Below are positions 1-13,163 of a stretch of DNA of 64,000 bases, piece after piece. A program made the position numbers and the translations under genes. The DNA is taken from contig CM038703.1 in NCBI GenBank assembly GCA_021613375.1, positions 22,680,194-22,744,193 of the forward strand, in the 5' to 3' direction. Below the pieces are notes generated by a model that saw nothing but the letters and a program-made list of their open reading frames with translations, was not told where the DNA came from and searched no databases. The DNA is from Megaleporinus macrocephalus (lineage: Eukaryota > Chordata > Actinopteri > Characiformes > Anostomidae). Position 1 is the first letter of the stretch, and every line of letters starts with the position of its first letter.

Positions 1-502
1 TGTCTGGTCTTGTACTTCACTCAGGAGTGTTTCCCCGGCCGGAAACTATAAGACAATGGAGACGCCTGGACACAGTAAATAAAACAGGAGTAGCCTGTGT
101 CATGAGCTATATATCACAAATAAATGACAGAGTTGCCATATTTGGGTGTCCACAAGCACGTGTTACACATTTTTTGAGAAAAAAATGTCTGTAATAAAAC
201 TGTTACAACACTAATCAACAAAACCCCACATTCGTAAGTCTTCTTAGAGTAGGACTACCAATCAGGTTCCTCTTTTCATATTCCACCTTACTGGCAGGAA
301 CAGGTCCTCTTTCTCCAAGATGCTTTATGAATACAGCCAATGGTCTGGCTGCCATGTTACCAATGGGACAGATATTAGAACATAGTGGGAATGTTACTGT
401 ATTTCTGGGGTCTCGTGTTGTAAACATACCTGTGCTAAACACCTACCTTGAATCTACACAAAACTGTCAATTTTATCAGCTCAATTTAGTCTATGGATCA
501 AT

Positions 503-945
503 CAGACTTTAGTCCTTCTGTTTCTCTGCATACTTTTACCCTGACTTCAGTGGGAAGGACCCCACCGGACCACCAACCACAGAGCAAGTATAATATTGGT
601 GGTGGGTCATTCTCAGCAGTGAAACTGATTTGTTGTTGGTGTGAGTGGATCAGACACAGCAGGGCTGCTGGAATTTTTAAACACCTCAGTTTTACTGCTG
701 GACTAAGAATAGTCCACCGAACAAAACTAACCAGCCAACAGCGTCCTGTGGGCAGCGTCCTGTGGGCAGCGTCCTGTGGGCAGCGTCCTGTGGGCAGCGT
801 CCTGTGGGCAGCGTCCTGTGACCACTGATGAAGGCATAACAAATTATGCAGCACAACAGATCACAGTTTCTAAGTGTAGAACTAAAAAGTGCTTCCTTCT
901 AGAGAGTGGAGCTGATCGAATGGGTGTTAAATGTAGATAGAATGT
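503..945 (-). repeat. dispersed repeat family A, copy 1
   Basis: Shares blocks, in reverse orientation, with 2850-3013 and 51419-51560: a CTGCATACTTT/AAGTATGCAGAG block, GGTGGTGGGTCATTCTCAGC, and GAACTA-AAAGTGC. The motif 'GTGAGTGGATCAGACACAGC' and the internal 14-bp tandem repeat match a repeat I remember as very common in otophysan fish genomes. Class unknown to me, probably a non-autonomous transposon. Confidence 0.65.
741..820 (+). repeat. 14-bp tandem repeat, 5.7 copies
   Basis: Perfect GCGTCCTGTGGGCA units from 741, ending in a partial copy. It lies inside dispersed repeat copy 1, which normally carries only one or two such units, so it expanded after insertion. Confidence 0.95.
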
Positions 946-2849
946 GTACAGTGGACCACCTGTCTGAGAGAACGCAGGAATTAATGCTGGTCTAAATTGT
1001 TTATTTTTCATCAGGTAAATGGAGGTCTTGTTCTGAAGATAAACTTGTCACTGATGGTTAGGTAAAGTTGTTTTTTTCTTTAATGACAAGAATACACAAG
1101 ATACACAATTCCACAAATATTACCTTAGGAAACATTTTGCACGCTGCAGCATGAATTCCATTTTCTCAGCTAAGCCAGTGAATGTGTACATCTTCATATC
1201 AGTCATATGCCTTTTTTCAGTAGAAAAATAAAGGTGAGCTGGTCATGAGCTCCAATCAATACAGTGCTAAACCAAACTGAGTGCTGCATTTCACAATACT
1301 TTGTAATCAAAGTATTCATTCCTAGATCAACGGCTATCTGATGTCAGTCATACACCAGCTATTACAAAAACCCAGAACCAGATTTAGCATTTAGGGTTAA
1401 GATGTTTTTCATATATGTATCTGTTAATGCTGATGTTGATACATAAACATATCTGTATCTGCCTGAATTAGCATTACATACAAATTCAAATCTATTTCTA
1501 TAGGGGTACAAATGCAGTACTTTGAACAAATACAGATACTTTAGTGCAGATACCTGTATGATTTCGATATCATTGTGCATCTCTACACAAAGTTAACAGT
1601 GTTTTCTAAATTTTAAAGTATATCCTGGTCCAGACCTAACATCCAGAATCAACTTATTCTGTTTCCAGTGTGTTTGCTTTAAACAAACAGTCAAGTACAC
1701 CAGAAATTTAAACCTAACCAGACATTGTGTTATTTTCTTTTTGATTGAGAGCAAAAAAGAACATCCTACAGTGGAATCTCTTCTAAATGGGTCCTCTTTA
1801 CAGAGTGGTAATGAGTTCACGACAGCTAAATGTCCTTCACCCCCAGAACTTTATGTTTATTTATAGACGGCTCTACTCATAAACATCGATAACATGTTTT
1901 GCCATAAGAGATTCTAGAGACATATCATATTAATGGGCAGATCACATTAAGGTCACTTGAGGAATGATTTCACCGTTTCCAGGTCAGAATTCAAGAATGT
2001 CCAGATCACTGCTGCTGTCGGTCATGCTTGTATTCAGTTTCTAATTACAGGAAAAATAACATGACACAGAATGAAAAAATAAACTTCTTTCATGCTTGAA
2101 ATAATGCAGGATTTTGACAAGTGAATTTGTAAAGGAGCGATAACATTCTCAAGCATCCTGTGTCCCCGCTGAGGTCTTCTGAAACGCTTCCTGCCACGCT
2201 CTATGGGTGTTTGATGCTGTTATGGTAATGTTATCATCTGTTTTGCTCCAACCAGTGTACACAGTGAACGATAGTGGATACAAATCCTGTGCTTACAGAG
2301 AAAAATACCTGCACTTACAGGTCAGTAAGGGGGTGGCAGTGTAATGTCTTTATTAAGAACTAATAATCTAGTACTTGGTTAATAATTGCCCACCTACTGC
2401 TACTTTCTAAGCAATTAATAGTGTAAATAATAATGCACTTATTAAGCCTTCTGAAGTCTATCGCTACATTATTAAGCAGTAACCAGTTAGTTATTAAGTA
2501 GCTATATTATTATATAGCTATAACTATAAATATTTACGTACTTAGAACAAGTATTTCCCAGAGCACTTATTCATGTATTATACATAATAACCTTTAACAT
2601 CATAACCATTATCGACCACAAGCATCATCCATGGAATTACTGTAGCAGTTTTTGGCTTGGTAAGTTAATTACCAGCTTGGTAAGACTAAATAAGGTCCCA
2701 GTCTTGCATAAGTTGTGCCATAGAACATGATGTATAATACACAAATTGCTGTGTTAACTCTGTCTAGTTAATTACCCGCTACAGGACCTTATACATTCAT
2801 CAAGTAGCTGGTGTCCTCATAACGTAAATCCCAATTAAATAACTAACAT

Positions 2850-3013
2850 CAGTTTTACGGCAGTGCTGAAGATGATCCACCACCCAAATAATACCTGCCC
2901 ACTGTCTTCCTATGGAGGTCCCTACATAGTGGGAAGCTAACAAAGTATATAGAGAAACAGACAGACTGCAGTCTGTAATAATAGAACTACAAAGCACACC
3001 TTTAGTGGAGTAG
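2850..3013 (+). repeat. dispersed repeat family A, copy 2
   Basis: Contains 'GATCCACCACCCAAATAATA', a CTAACAAAGTAT-AGAGAAACAGA block and CTGCAGTCTGTAATAATAGAAC, matching copy 3 at 51.4 kb in the same order and copy 1 in reverse. Truncated at its 5' side. Confidence 0.65.
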
Positions 3014-6000
3014 TAGATAATAATGTAGTGTAGATGCAAGAGTGTACATGTACCTACAGAGTGTGCATATGTAAACATGACAGTACAGAAACAATCAATG
3101 CCTGCATTAGGAGTTAGGTACAGCTGCAATCAAATACTGAAGTACTGAAGTATGTACAGCTAAGGGTAAGCAATGAATATATTTCTGTAATATGTGTGTT
3201 TGCAGTAAGTTATGCACTGACCACAGTTCAGAAAAGCAGTACAGAAACTTATTCAGAAAGATTGGTATGGCATGGTAATTACAGTGGTTATGCACATTAT
3301 ATTGTTCATGTGCAGCTATTTGAAGCAGAGGGATGAAAGAAGGTTCTATATTTAGGAAGATTATGTGATTTATGTAATATTATGTAATTTCATGTGATTG
3401 AAGTTCATATGATAAGCGATTAAGACTTACTATTTAGCCGTATAGTGTGATTGGGTTGAAAGATGCCTGTCAGTATGTGTACAGACAGTCTCTGTAGGAC
3501 ATATATTTGAAATGCACTCTCCAAAGAATGTGAATAAAGTACATAAAGTACGTATAATGTATTACACGTATGTAGTTAGTGTTTTCCACTGGTTATAGCT
3601 TGTAAGACTTTACTGAGAGGACCAGAACACTATCTGGAGAGAGTACAAGCTGGAACAACAGAGAGCGCTAACCCGTGGAATCCTCTGTTTCAGCGTTCCA
3701 GCCCGCTGATTAAATTCCTCCAGTGTGTCACCATTGTCCTGATCCATTAATCTCCGAGGGCCTGTGTTTAGACTAATGAGCATTGCGCTCAGTGAAAGCC
3801 CTCAGTGCCTTACATTGTCCACTAAATGCAGCGAAGGCTTCCACACAGGATACTTTGCCCACAGTCTTTTGTATTAAGGACTCATTTTAACTAATGCTTT
3901 GATCAGTCACAGGCAGCCAAAACAGAGACGACGGAGTGACTCAGCTGCCCAAGGTACGTTTGAATTCATCTAACCATTTAGTACTGACTTTTGTTTTAAT
4001 TCACAACTCCAGGGTGTATTTGAGGACATTCCGACTCTATCTGCCCTGCGGGGTTGTACGGAATCAGGCACAGTAGCACGACCTCACATCCTTTGACCAG
4101 TGCCTGACCAGCGCTTGACTGTAATAAACAGCTCCTGCGGCATGCAGGCCACGTATTGAACGGGAAGCTGTATAAATAACTCTCTCTTTCTTTCTCTTTG
4201 TAAGCTCTCCCTCCTGAAGTCTCCTCCTACAGGAATCAGTGCACGGCGACTGAGGGCAAGGCGGGCACACTATGGCGCTGTCATTCTGCACGTCCGCGCC
4301 ACTGCAAAACGTGATAAGTCATGTTTACACAAACGTCTGGAGGAAGCTGCTTGCCTTACAGTTGTTACAAATTTATGATGTCAGTTAAAAAAGTACATCT
4401 ACCGTACTGCTTAAGTAATTAATTCAATAATATTTCACACAGTAGGTATAAGTTTTATACATGCAGAAAGATAAACACTTAAAAGTCTAATCAGCTCAAT
4501 CAGTACTTAGCAAGTACTTATTTAATGAAAAGAACACACTGTATTCTAGTATTAGTATTTATTTGATTGTTATTGTCTGAAGATTTGGTCACCACTTTTT
4601 TTTAAATGAGTCTGTCTGTATATATGGATCATTATACCAAAGTCAGAGTTTGCTTTGAGTGACCCAATACGGAACATTACATCTTCTCACCACCAAACCC
4701 ATCACAACACTACTGAAACTGATGACTGTTTCGTTAGTAACACTCAAAAAAACAAACTCAAAACGCAGTCAGTATAAGCAAACGTAGCTTGAGTTGTACA
4801 CAAATACACACACAAGATACAGTATTTGAAGTTTACAACATGAAGTTTACTTACCTGCAAAAAAATATGTTTCTGATTTTCAGAATTTGGGACACGTTCG
4901 CTTCAGAACAATGAGCTCTAACTGCACACCATAGGTGCATTCCAGTCACCCTAGTAGATCCCTGCAAAGTGGACAGCACAGTGGACAGCACAGTGCATTT
5001 AGACAGTTTATGGGTGATTGTAAAACATACTATACAACATAGTGAGTGAAAATGTTCTTTTGGATTGCACACTTTAAACTGCACAGGAAGTAGTAAACAA
5101 CAGTAGTAGCAAACTTTAAACTGCACAGGAAGTAGTAAACAACAGTAAACAACAATCTTTTTTGTTTTCTCATCGATCACTGCATGTGTGTTGAAGGCAG
5201 GACACTCCAAATGAAGATAATTAAAACAGACATACCGTACTTAAGTGTGTAGGAAATATAAGGGTACTGCTTGGTGACAGACACCTTCCAATAGAAACTA
5301 CCCAGAAAATGATGTTTTTGTCTATAGTTGACATATTACCATGTCAATTAATGGTAATGTCAATTAATATCTTGGGTTTATCATAATTCATATAGAATAT
5401 AACATACTTCCTAATTATTATCTAACTTCTGGGTTGCAAATTCAAGAAATGTGGTGTAATATCACATGTTGATTTTCCAAATGGAAGTAAGTTACACATG
5501 GTATGTGCATAGTGTATAGCATGTTAGAAGTATTTTATATATGTACCTGCAGCAAATTGGATTTATATTGAAAATGTTTGTTCCAGACACTTGAAGTGCA
5601 GCATACATCCACAAGAATTAATATATAAAAATAAACTAATACAATCAGAAATATTTGAGTACTTACATATTTAGTAAGTTATAGAGAACTAGCACCAAAT
5701 CAATTTAATTGCAACCAAATGGGTTATACTGTTAAAATAATAGATTGCATGCATCACTGCAGTACGGGAGTAGACTGAATTTGAATACTTGCTCTCTGAA
5801 GCGAGGCCCGCCCGGAGAGAGGGCGACACTGAGGAGACGGCGTGTTTGACGTCTGCCGGGCAGAGACTAAACAAGCAGCAGAGCAGTGACTCAGAATTAG
5901 TACCGTCAGCGCCTGCTCGCTTTGAGAGACGTGAATAGTACAGCATATATCTTATTGACTGTTAAAATGTCATTAGAAATCTTTGTTCATGGTTTATTTT

Positions 6001-6114
6001 CAGCCCAGCGGCAGTCGAGCCCTCTATTTCCTTCTAGTAATGGACTCGATAATGACTACAGGCTAAATGGATCGCTGATACATAAATGACACAGGATGGC
6101 AAAGCTGGTTAAGT

Positions 6115-6135
6115 TTTATTGCAAAATGGTTTATT
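6115..6135 (-). terminator. paired poly(A) signals, minus strand
   Basis: Two AATAAA hexamers in minus sense at 6135-6130 and 6120-6115, 15 bp apart. They lie about 430 bp beyond the stop of the possible exon 6688-6560 and could end that transcript, or a very long tmem170b 3' UTR. Position is the only support. Confidence 0.35.
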
Positions 6136-6559
6136 GTTTTTATGTCAATTGACAGCAGATTATTTACAGAAGAGCTATTGTACATAAATAGGCAAGTTAT
6201 AAATTCCAGCTGTCTGCTGATACAAAATTAAAAAAGGAAACGAAAATAAAGAACCATATTATACAATATCTACATGTGCCACTTTTGTACAGCGACAGTT
6301 AAGGAGGATTGTCCGAAATCCATTCTGTGTCGGAGAAGGAGTTGTGTTCGGCATGCAGTCACTGAGCTTGTGGACATGTACAACAACACCTGTCTGGTAA
6401 AACGTCTTTGACTGGGTGTTTGTCGTATACGCGTGCAGACAGGAGCGGATTCAACTATTAACTGCACGTTTACATGAAAAACACTCACAGGCAAGGACCA
6501 GGTTGGATTTTAAAGGGTAACATACACTGTATGACTTCCCTCTCAATATGGCAATATAT

Positions 6560-6688
6560 TTAGCATGAAACCATCCCTAGTGCCGAAAGCAATACGCCAG
6601 CATTTCTCAACCTAAGCTCCATCTGCTGCATCCGTTGCATATTCTGGAGCAACTGCTCATTGCCTTCTATGAAAGAATGAAAAAGTAC
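6560..6688 (-). CDS. possible terminal coding exon, protein not recognised
   Basis: A pyrimidine-rich tract ending TGTGTTTTCAG (AG at 6690-6689) precedes a 42-codon open frame that starts VLFHSFIEGNEQLL, continues with NMQRMQQMELRLR and stops at TAA 6562-6560. The Gln/Met/Leu/Arg spacing looks like an amphipathic or coiled-coil helix, as at the C-termini of some DNA-binding proteins, and two poly(A) signals follow. I found no matching upstream exon on the minus strand up to tmem170b. It could be the last exon of a separate minus-strand gene overlapping the tmem170b 3' region, or a chance open frame in a long 3' UTR. Function unknown. Confidence 0.35.
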   Translation of the reverse strand, partial: VLFHSFIEGNEQLLQNMQRMQQMELRLRNAGVLLSALGMVSC

Positions 6689-7147
6689 CTGAAAACACAT
6701 CAAAATTCTTGTTCATGGTAATCAACCTTATGCCACAGATGCAGCAGAAAGAGGTGATGAAAAGAGTTGGTGTTGAAAAACACTGGAGTGCTCCTTTAAT
6801 GGCAAGACTCAGTCAGATCCCATTACTTCATCCAGTCGCACTTCAACTTCTCAACACAGCACACCTCCATGCAGGGCACAGAAAATCACATACGAATGCA
6901 AAAATGGGACTAGTACTCTCAAACACATACCATATTGAATATTGTAGCATTATGAACAGAAGTTCTGCCGCTAAATGCATATTTAGATACACCTCAGTGG
7001 AAACTGCAGAGCAGTTTATACAGGGTCCCCATTCGCTGTGCAAACCAACAGAGAAGGAAAAAAAAACAAAAAAAAGACAAGAAGCGCCCTGATCAGGAAT
7101 CGCAGCGAACAGACTGGCCCATCTTTGGTACTGCTTTTTACTTTAGG

Positions 7148-7215
7148 CCTCTGCCTTAGAGCAATGGTCGCTAACCCTGGTCCTGAAGATCTACAGTCCT
7201 GCATAGTTCTAATCT
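7148..7215. repeat. dispersed fish repeat fragment (CCTGGTCCTG type)
   Basis: The block AATGGTCGCTAACCCTGGTC followed by CTGAAGATCTACAGTCCTGC resembles a short element I recall as widespread in fish introns and flanks. Related, weaker sequence appears at about 7418-7500. Boundaries are not determined. Confidence 0.35.
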
Positions 7216-7328
7216 GCATGTAACCTGCTGCCCCTCCCCTTACCTACTTTAAGGGACCTGGTTCAGCCTAGCTGGACCAGGTGTGACAGACTGCAGTTTG
7301 AATCTGAGTCTACAGGAATGTATATAGG

Positions 7329-7330
<2 letters not shown>

Positions 7331-7364
<34 letters not shown>
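7331..7364. repeat. (TA)n microsatellite
   Basis: About 16 TA units, flanked on each side by the direct repeat AATGTATATAGGAAT, which suggests the array expanded within a small duplication. Confidence 0.95.
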
Positions 7365-7365
<1 letters not shown>

Positions 7366-8819
7366 GTATATAGGAATGAATCCAGGACCTGGGATATCAC
7401 TTTTGGATCCCTAAGGCAACAGTTCTCAAATCATGCCTAAGGGACCAGCAGATGGTCCACAGTTTTGCTCCAACACAGCTTTTGAGCTGACCCAGCTTGA
7501 GGGCACTGGTAAACCCCTTTTCCCTCGAGTATGTAAAAAAAATAAAACAACCCAAGATTTTATTTACCCTAAAAGATTGTGTACATTTTACATCTGCTGT
7601 TATGCATTTTTAAGCTTATCTATATGAATTCAAAGTTCATCCTTTCTATCCTTTCTGCACGTTGATTTTTTAAAATATATTTTTGAGGAATGCAGATATT
7701 GTCGCATGTCCTTTTAGACAGAAATATTACTAAATAAAAGTTGTATTACCATCAACCTTAAAAGCATGAAAAAACACACAATTTAAAGAAAAAACATTTG
7801 TCTGTGTCCTTGAGTTTCCACCCTATCAAACTATATGCAAGTGTTTTTTGTACAGTCTAAAACAGCTGAATTCTGAAATTGTACTAAACATGGCTCAGGG
7901 CAGCTTCTAGCCTGTGGCACTGATTTGGCAATTCCTGATCAGGGCTTTAAAACCCAAAATAAATAATAAATAAATAAATAGTAATAAACATGGTGTTATG
8001 AACTCACCCATAGCTCATTTTAGTGTAAAAGGCATTAGATTTTTTTTCACATTCCAAAATGAACATAACACAATTATTAATGGCATTCTTATGCAGATCA
8101 CATTAAACAATGAACAATGATCTGCACGTATGCACAGATATGGACATCTGTTTCTACCAAAAACAAAAAACTGTTTAAGCCTTTTCCATCCAACTTCAGA
8201 CAATTCATCAATCAGTTCGATAAACATGTTATAATAGGCTACAAACTTACACTACCTAAACATACACATCAACATAGAAACCATGTCTTAATCGTGACTA
8301 CTGTCAGATATGACACAGCAGGAGGAAAGATGCCAGCAAAACCCAAATACTTGGTCCCCAAACCAGAACCCACAATGTTAAATCCAACGTTATTCATTAT
8401 TATTATAGATGGGCTTGGTATTCATCTCACTATCATCACTTATTCCTATATTCTAGGAATTCATGTCATTTTCATTTCAGCATAGCTGAGCTTTGCTTAT
8501 ATCTACAGAACATAGGAAAATGGAGAAACTCTTTAATGAATCATCAGTTTCAAGGTAGCAATGCTTCTCTTAGCTCAGTAGTCTAAACAGTTCAGTACAA
8601 GCATAAGACTGCCATATTGAATAAACCAATTAAAACAATTAAGTAAACTATTATTAACTGAATTCAATGGGGATTCCACTGATTTTTCTATATTTGTGAA
8701 CAATTCGGTCATTGAGATAACTGAAGAAACTTATATATTAGCCTCTTTATAACATGACTAATATTTCTTTACAATAGCTCTGACAGGAACCTGAGGGCAG
8801 CATTCACACAGTCTACAGC

Positions 8820-9020
8820 TTTTAGAGTGCATTTAATGCTTCTGGTGTCTGGTTCCTATCAAGCTTCTCCAGAACAGAGCATTTCACAACAAACCACTCT
8901 GATCCATATGTCAAGTGTTTGAAAAAGTTGACTATTTTTATGTGCCATAAGGTGTGTAAGCTTCTTCTTTGTTTCTTACATATGCTATCTAGTGAAGTAA
9001 CGGTGAGTATAGTAGCTACA
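8820..9020 (-). repeat. dispersed repeat family C, inverted copy
   Basis: In reverse complement it reads GAGTGGTTTGTTGTGAAATG-CTCTGTTCTGGAG, then GATAGGAACCAGA and GCATTAAATG. This matches the copies at 11395-11610 and 21845-22025, which have AAATGCTCTGTTC and a shared ATCACAGAA block. Confidence 0.55.
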
Positions 9021-10740
9021 TAACTGTGCATATTGTAAGGTTCTGGAATAAATACATTGTTTTCAGCCACATTTAAATTATATAACGAATGAAAGCAAAC
9101 ATTATATTAGCACATTGTAACTGTAGTGGGGTGTATTTAGGCATATATGTATTCATTTATTATGCATATATGTCCAATCATTGATACATTATGATACATG
9201 CTTAAATGCACATATATTCTTTGTTTACACATTATCAGTTTATGTATGTGGAAATTTTGAAAAATGAGTGGAATTCCCCTTTAAAATATCTTCAGCTAGG
9301 TGGTATGTGCAGCTGTGGCAAACCGCAGTATTTGTGTCAACAGTGAACCTATGAAAAAAAAGCTTCTGCGTTCTGTTGTTGTCTTGTTAAATAAGTTACT
9401 GCACTGCTCACGCTCCATCTCTTGACTCACATCAATTAAAAACCTAAAAACTTGTGACAAAAGACCTAAAACTTTTGTCACAAGATAAAGCAGATCTTCA
9501 GACGTCTTGATTTCCACAGTGACTGTATTTTGCCTTTGTATGGCAGCACTGGGTCACTACTTGGGCTAAATCAAGACCCTCCTTACTTAAACAACTGAGG
9601 TCAATCATGTAGGACATTCAGGGTTTTGCTACCCAAGCAAACTCCTGTGCTGAATATGTGAATTATACACTACAAGCATATCTCACTCTGCCATTCAGCC
9701 AGCAGCCTGATATTGCCCCCTTTTCCTCTGTTTACAGCACACTGGCGCCCTCTCCTGGGCCCATGCGGTACTGAAGGTGAACAAAGACAGTTACATAAGT
9801 CTGGAAATAAATAAAGGGCATTATCCCTTCATAATTCTCAAGGATCAGCATGAAATGTCTGAAAGTCTTTCACAGTATGCAAACTAATATGAGGGGATAA
9901 GTTGGGAGACAAATCACACAAGCATCATTTCTTATAAAGACCTTACATGTTATGGCAATCATCGATCAATAAAATGGCTAAAGCTGAAAAATTCTAGAAT
10001 ACTTTGGCTTAAAGAAACACTAATGCATGAACAGAGGCTTCATCTCTCACTATGACTGTGTGACGTGAGACACTTACAAAAGTAAATTTTGTGCCATTTT
10101 AAGCTGCTTAAAAACGTTGATAGAAAGTTAACAGTTGTGTATATTCTGGCACCGCTGCACGAACATGACATTATAGACCAACAGCTTGTGGTGTAATTAC
10201 TATAATTTTGATGGCAGATGATAGGAGACTGACATGTTCAACCATTACACTAATAAAATAGACTTCTATTCAAAACATATTAGCACAAAACCTATTGAAT
10301 ATAGATTTTTATGCAAATGTCTTTGAATAGTTATCACCTCAAATTAACTGTACGGTACAGTTCATAAGGCTACATTACATACGTTTATCAGGTCAAATGA
10401 CACAACCTTACACAAATGTTTATAAATGCTTATTGCAGCGACATTCACTTTAAAGGTTACATTTGCCAATTCTGATCAGATTGTTAAAGCAGCCTTTATG
10501 AGAGATTATGCCGACAGTAATAAGCGTTTATATACATTTATGTACAGGGATATGTATGAACTGTACCCTACAGTAAAAAAACTTAACTGTAAACTGTATA
10601 CAATCCATTCAGTGAGTACTAAGCCACAAAACCTATATTTAACAGAAAATTACACAGACACCTCAACAACAGACCTAGGGCTTTTTGAAAGGATGGACAT
10701 AAACACCTGTTTTCTTTGAATTTCCCCATCCTTGTGCAAA

Positions 10741-10809
10741 TTATCTTCAATCTAATCTCATCAGAAATGGCTAACAGATACATTTCTGATGAGATTATAT
10801 CAAAGATAA
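10741..10809. other. 29-bp stem / 11-nt loop hairpin, pre-miRNA-like
   Basis: Arms 10741-10769 and 10781-10809 pair at 26 of 29 positions (the 17 pairs next to the loop are perfect), with an 11-nt loop GCTAACAGATA. Length and loop size fit a microRNA precursor, but a palindromic transposon relic is equally possible. I do not recognise a known miRNA seed. Confidence 0.6.
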
Positions 10810-11394
10810 TTTGATTGTTGATAATTTGATAGTTGATTATGTGAATGTTGGTGTTTTTTTGATGGAAACAATGTCAGTGACTTCTTTGGGAACAGCTGGG
10901 AAGTTGGGTAGATGCAGCTGTAACTGGTTGGTTTTAAGGAAGGAAGCATTAAGAGTTAAAGTGACATTAGAGTGCACAAAAGTACAGCAAGGATAAAATA
11001 CATTCTAAAATGTAGGTATTAGATGTAGTTTTTGAGGCTTTTGTGTAATTTGTGTTAAATACATGTATTTTCCTTATACTAAAAATGCAGTATTTCATGG
11101 CTGCTTTGACTGGAAATTAAATGAATGAATGGGTGGTCCCTGACTTGCATAGTACTGTACCACATAAAAATACAACATTTGTTTCCTCTGATGTTTCAGT
11201 GCTGAAAGTTCCTGCATGACTAGCCAGTCGGTGGCACTATTGCAGCAGTTTCTGGACTGGAATATTAAAATAAAAAAAACATACAAACTGTACCTACACA
11301 CAGTCATGTCTGAAATGCTTAGAAACTTCTGTAGAATGGAGTATAAACAGCTTACTGTTAACGGTTATTACTGACATGTCTAGATGGGACATTC

Positions 11395-11610
11395 TGCTAA
11401 TTTATATGTCTGCATAATTAAAAGGTTACAATGTAAACAAAGTCATTCAGAGTAGTTTAATGTGAAATGCTCTGTTCGAGGGAAATGTACAGAGTCAAAA
11501 TTATTCACAGTGGTGGTGATAACCAGATGTTTAATGTCTCTACAAGCTCCATCACAGAAAGTCATTACATGAAATGGTTATGAATACGCTTCCTGATGCC
11601 TGAGACGCTG
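11395..11610 (+). repeat. dispersed repeat family C, copy
   Basis: Aligns in the same order with 21845-22025: CTGCATAATTAAA, AAAGTCA-TAGAGT-type block, AAATGCTCTGTTC, then AGAGTCA, GTTTAATG-CTC and CATCACAGAA followed by ATTACAT. Confidence 0.6.
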
Positions 11611-13123
11611 TTTGAGTAGTTTTGGTCATAAAGCTACTCATAGCAGAGGGGTACACACAACGTTATACGGCAATTCCCCTACTATTTTACCATCATCAAC
11701 ATTACATAGGTTCACTGCTCATTTAAGATAGAAAACAAAATGACTTGACTGCTGTCACCACCACTGTAAAGAAATCTAGGTCAGTATGTTTCTCTATAAT
11801 GGTACACTTCACATGGCTGAATTATTAGAAATGTTCTGAATTGTTTTGTTTACATCTCAGTGATTGAATTGTAGAGAAATTTCTCTTTACGTCTGTGGTT
11901 TCTTACGGGATAAACAGTGTGATAAACAGTTGTGGTTAAATGTAAAAAGGTTAATTGTTGTCATTGCACATTGTCACATTCAAGTCTGTCCTTCCACTCA
12001 AACTATCCCAGCAGTACCAGTGCATGATACTGCCTTTCCATAAAGTCCCCTTAAAAATAAAAAGATTATAGTAAAAAAACCAAAACAAACAAAAACAAAA
12101 CATAGAACCATAGAAACATCAACATAACAATACTTCCTGATCCTTTAGGACTATGACTATGCTATTTTTTGGACAGCCCCAAAGACTTGGGACCACAGTA
12201 AATGTCGAACACAAGCAAGGCTAAATCAGCAGTGCAATTTACAAGGTCATACATCTCAACTGTACCAGCAAGGAGGCAGGCAGCCATTTTCTTACTGCCA
12301 TTTCCAGGAGCAGGGTGCGCGAAAGAATTATAAAGTGAAAGTCACAATATTCAGGTAAGGGGTAGTGAAATCACCTCACTGAGTGGAGAAAAGGCGCACG
12401 ATAGTCTACAAGGACCTCTTAAGCAGCAGTGCACCCTTCTGCAACGAGACAGACCAAATTCACACTGGATTCCACATAAAACAAAGGCTGCAGTCATGCC
12501 TTTAAGGCCTGAGGTAAAAAGGAAAAAGAGTCTGCATATGCAATCTAGCCTCTTGGAATTCATATGGACTATAGGGATATGCGAAACCTATAGTAGCATG
12601 ACTAAACACCAGATGTCCTGCATATGTAACAACAACACTTTCCAGAAAGGGCCCACTATTAAACATAAATAATCACCACATTCACTTGAGCAAATCATGA
12701 GCCTGAGCTCCAAGCAAGCGATACAATGCTGGTGATTCAGTAAGACTTGGATAGAACAGGTTAGGATGTGGATAGACAGCTAACCATTTCTGTGAATTAG
12801 AAGGGTTAATGATTTCTGTAAAGCTGCGATCAGGAATTGCTGTAAATGGCGTGCTAATTTTTGGTACAATTAACACAGGAGAACTCCCATACCATAGATC
12901 TAAGCCTTAGCCAGCACAGAAATCCCTGATTTGGGCTTTAACCACTCCTAGTATGTAAAAAATATATATGTTATTTTCCTTATATAATATTCCATTATTT
13001 GCTATGATGAATTAGCCATTACATCGAACAACTTAAACAGTGGCGTACACTGGATCACCTACAGGAATAATTTAGGCAAAAATGCAAACACTGTTGACAA
13101 TAAAAGCAAGCTAGCAAGACACA

Positions 13124-13163
13124 AAAGCCAGCAGTTAGCATAGTTATGCTAACTGTTGGCTTT
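13124..13163. repeat. near-perfect palindrome
   Basis: Arms 13124-13142 and 13145-13163 (19 bp, one G-T mismatch) are separated by only 2 bp. Weaker CTAGCAAG/CTTGCTAG symmetry lies outside. It could extrude as a cruciform or be a relic of a palindromic MITE. Confidence 0.8.

Larger units (their letters stand above)
1..6100. other. intergenic DNA with old repeats
   Basis: Apart from the dispersed repeat copies at 503-945 and 2850-3013, no frame here resembles a known protein. Two short GC-richer patches (about 4180-4320 and 5790-5930) stand out from the AT-rich background but have no identifiable content. ADTRP, the downstream neighbour of TMEM170B in mammals, is not visible on either strand. 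Confidence 0.6.

Noticed and set aside
1..6100. ADTRP gene expected from mammalian order
   Set aside because: Neither strand shows its transmembrane segments or motifs; order may differ in fish or the gene lies outside the window.
8117..8485. 122-codon plus frame near 8.1-8.5 kb
   Set aside because: AT-rich composition and no domain or family resemblance; no promoter or splice support.
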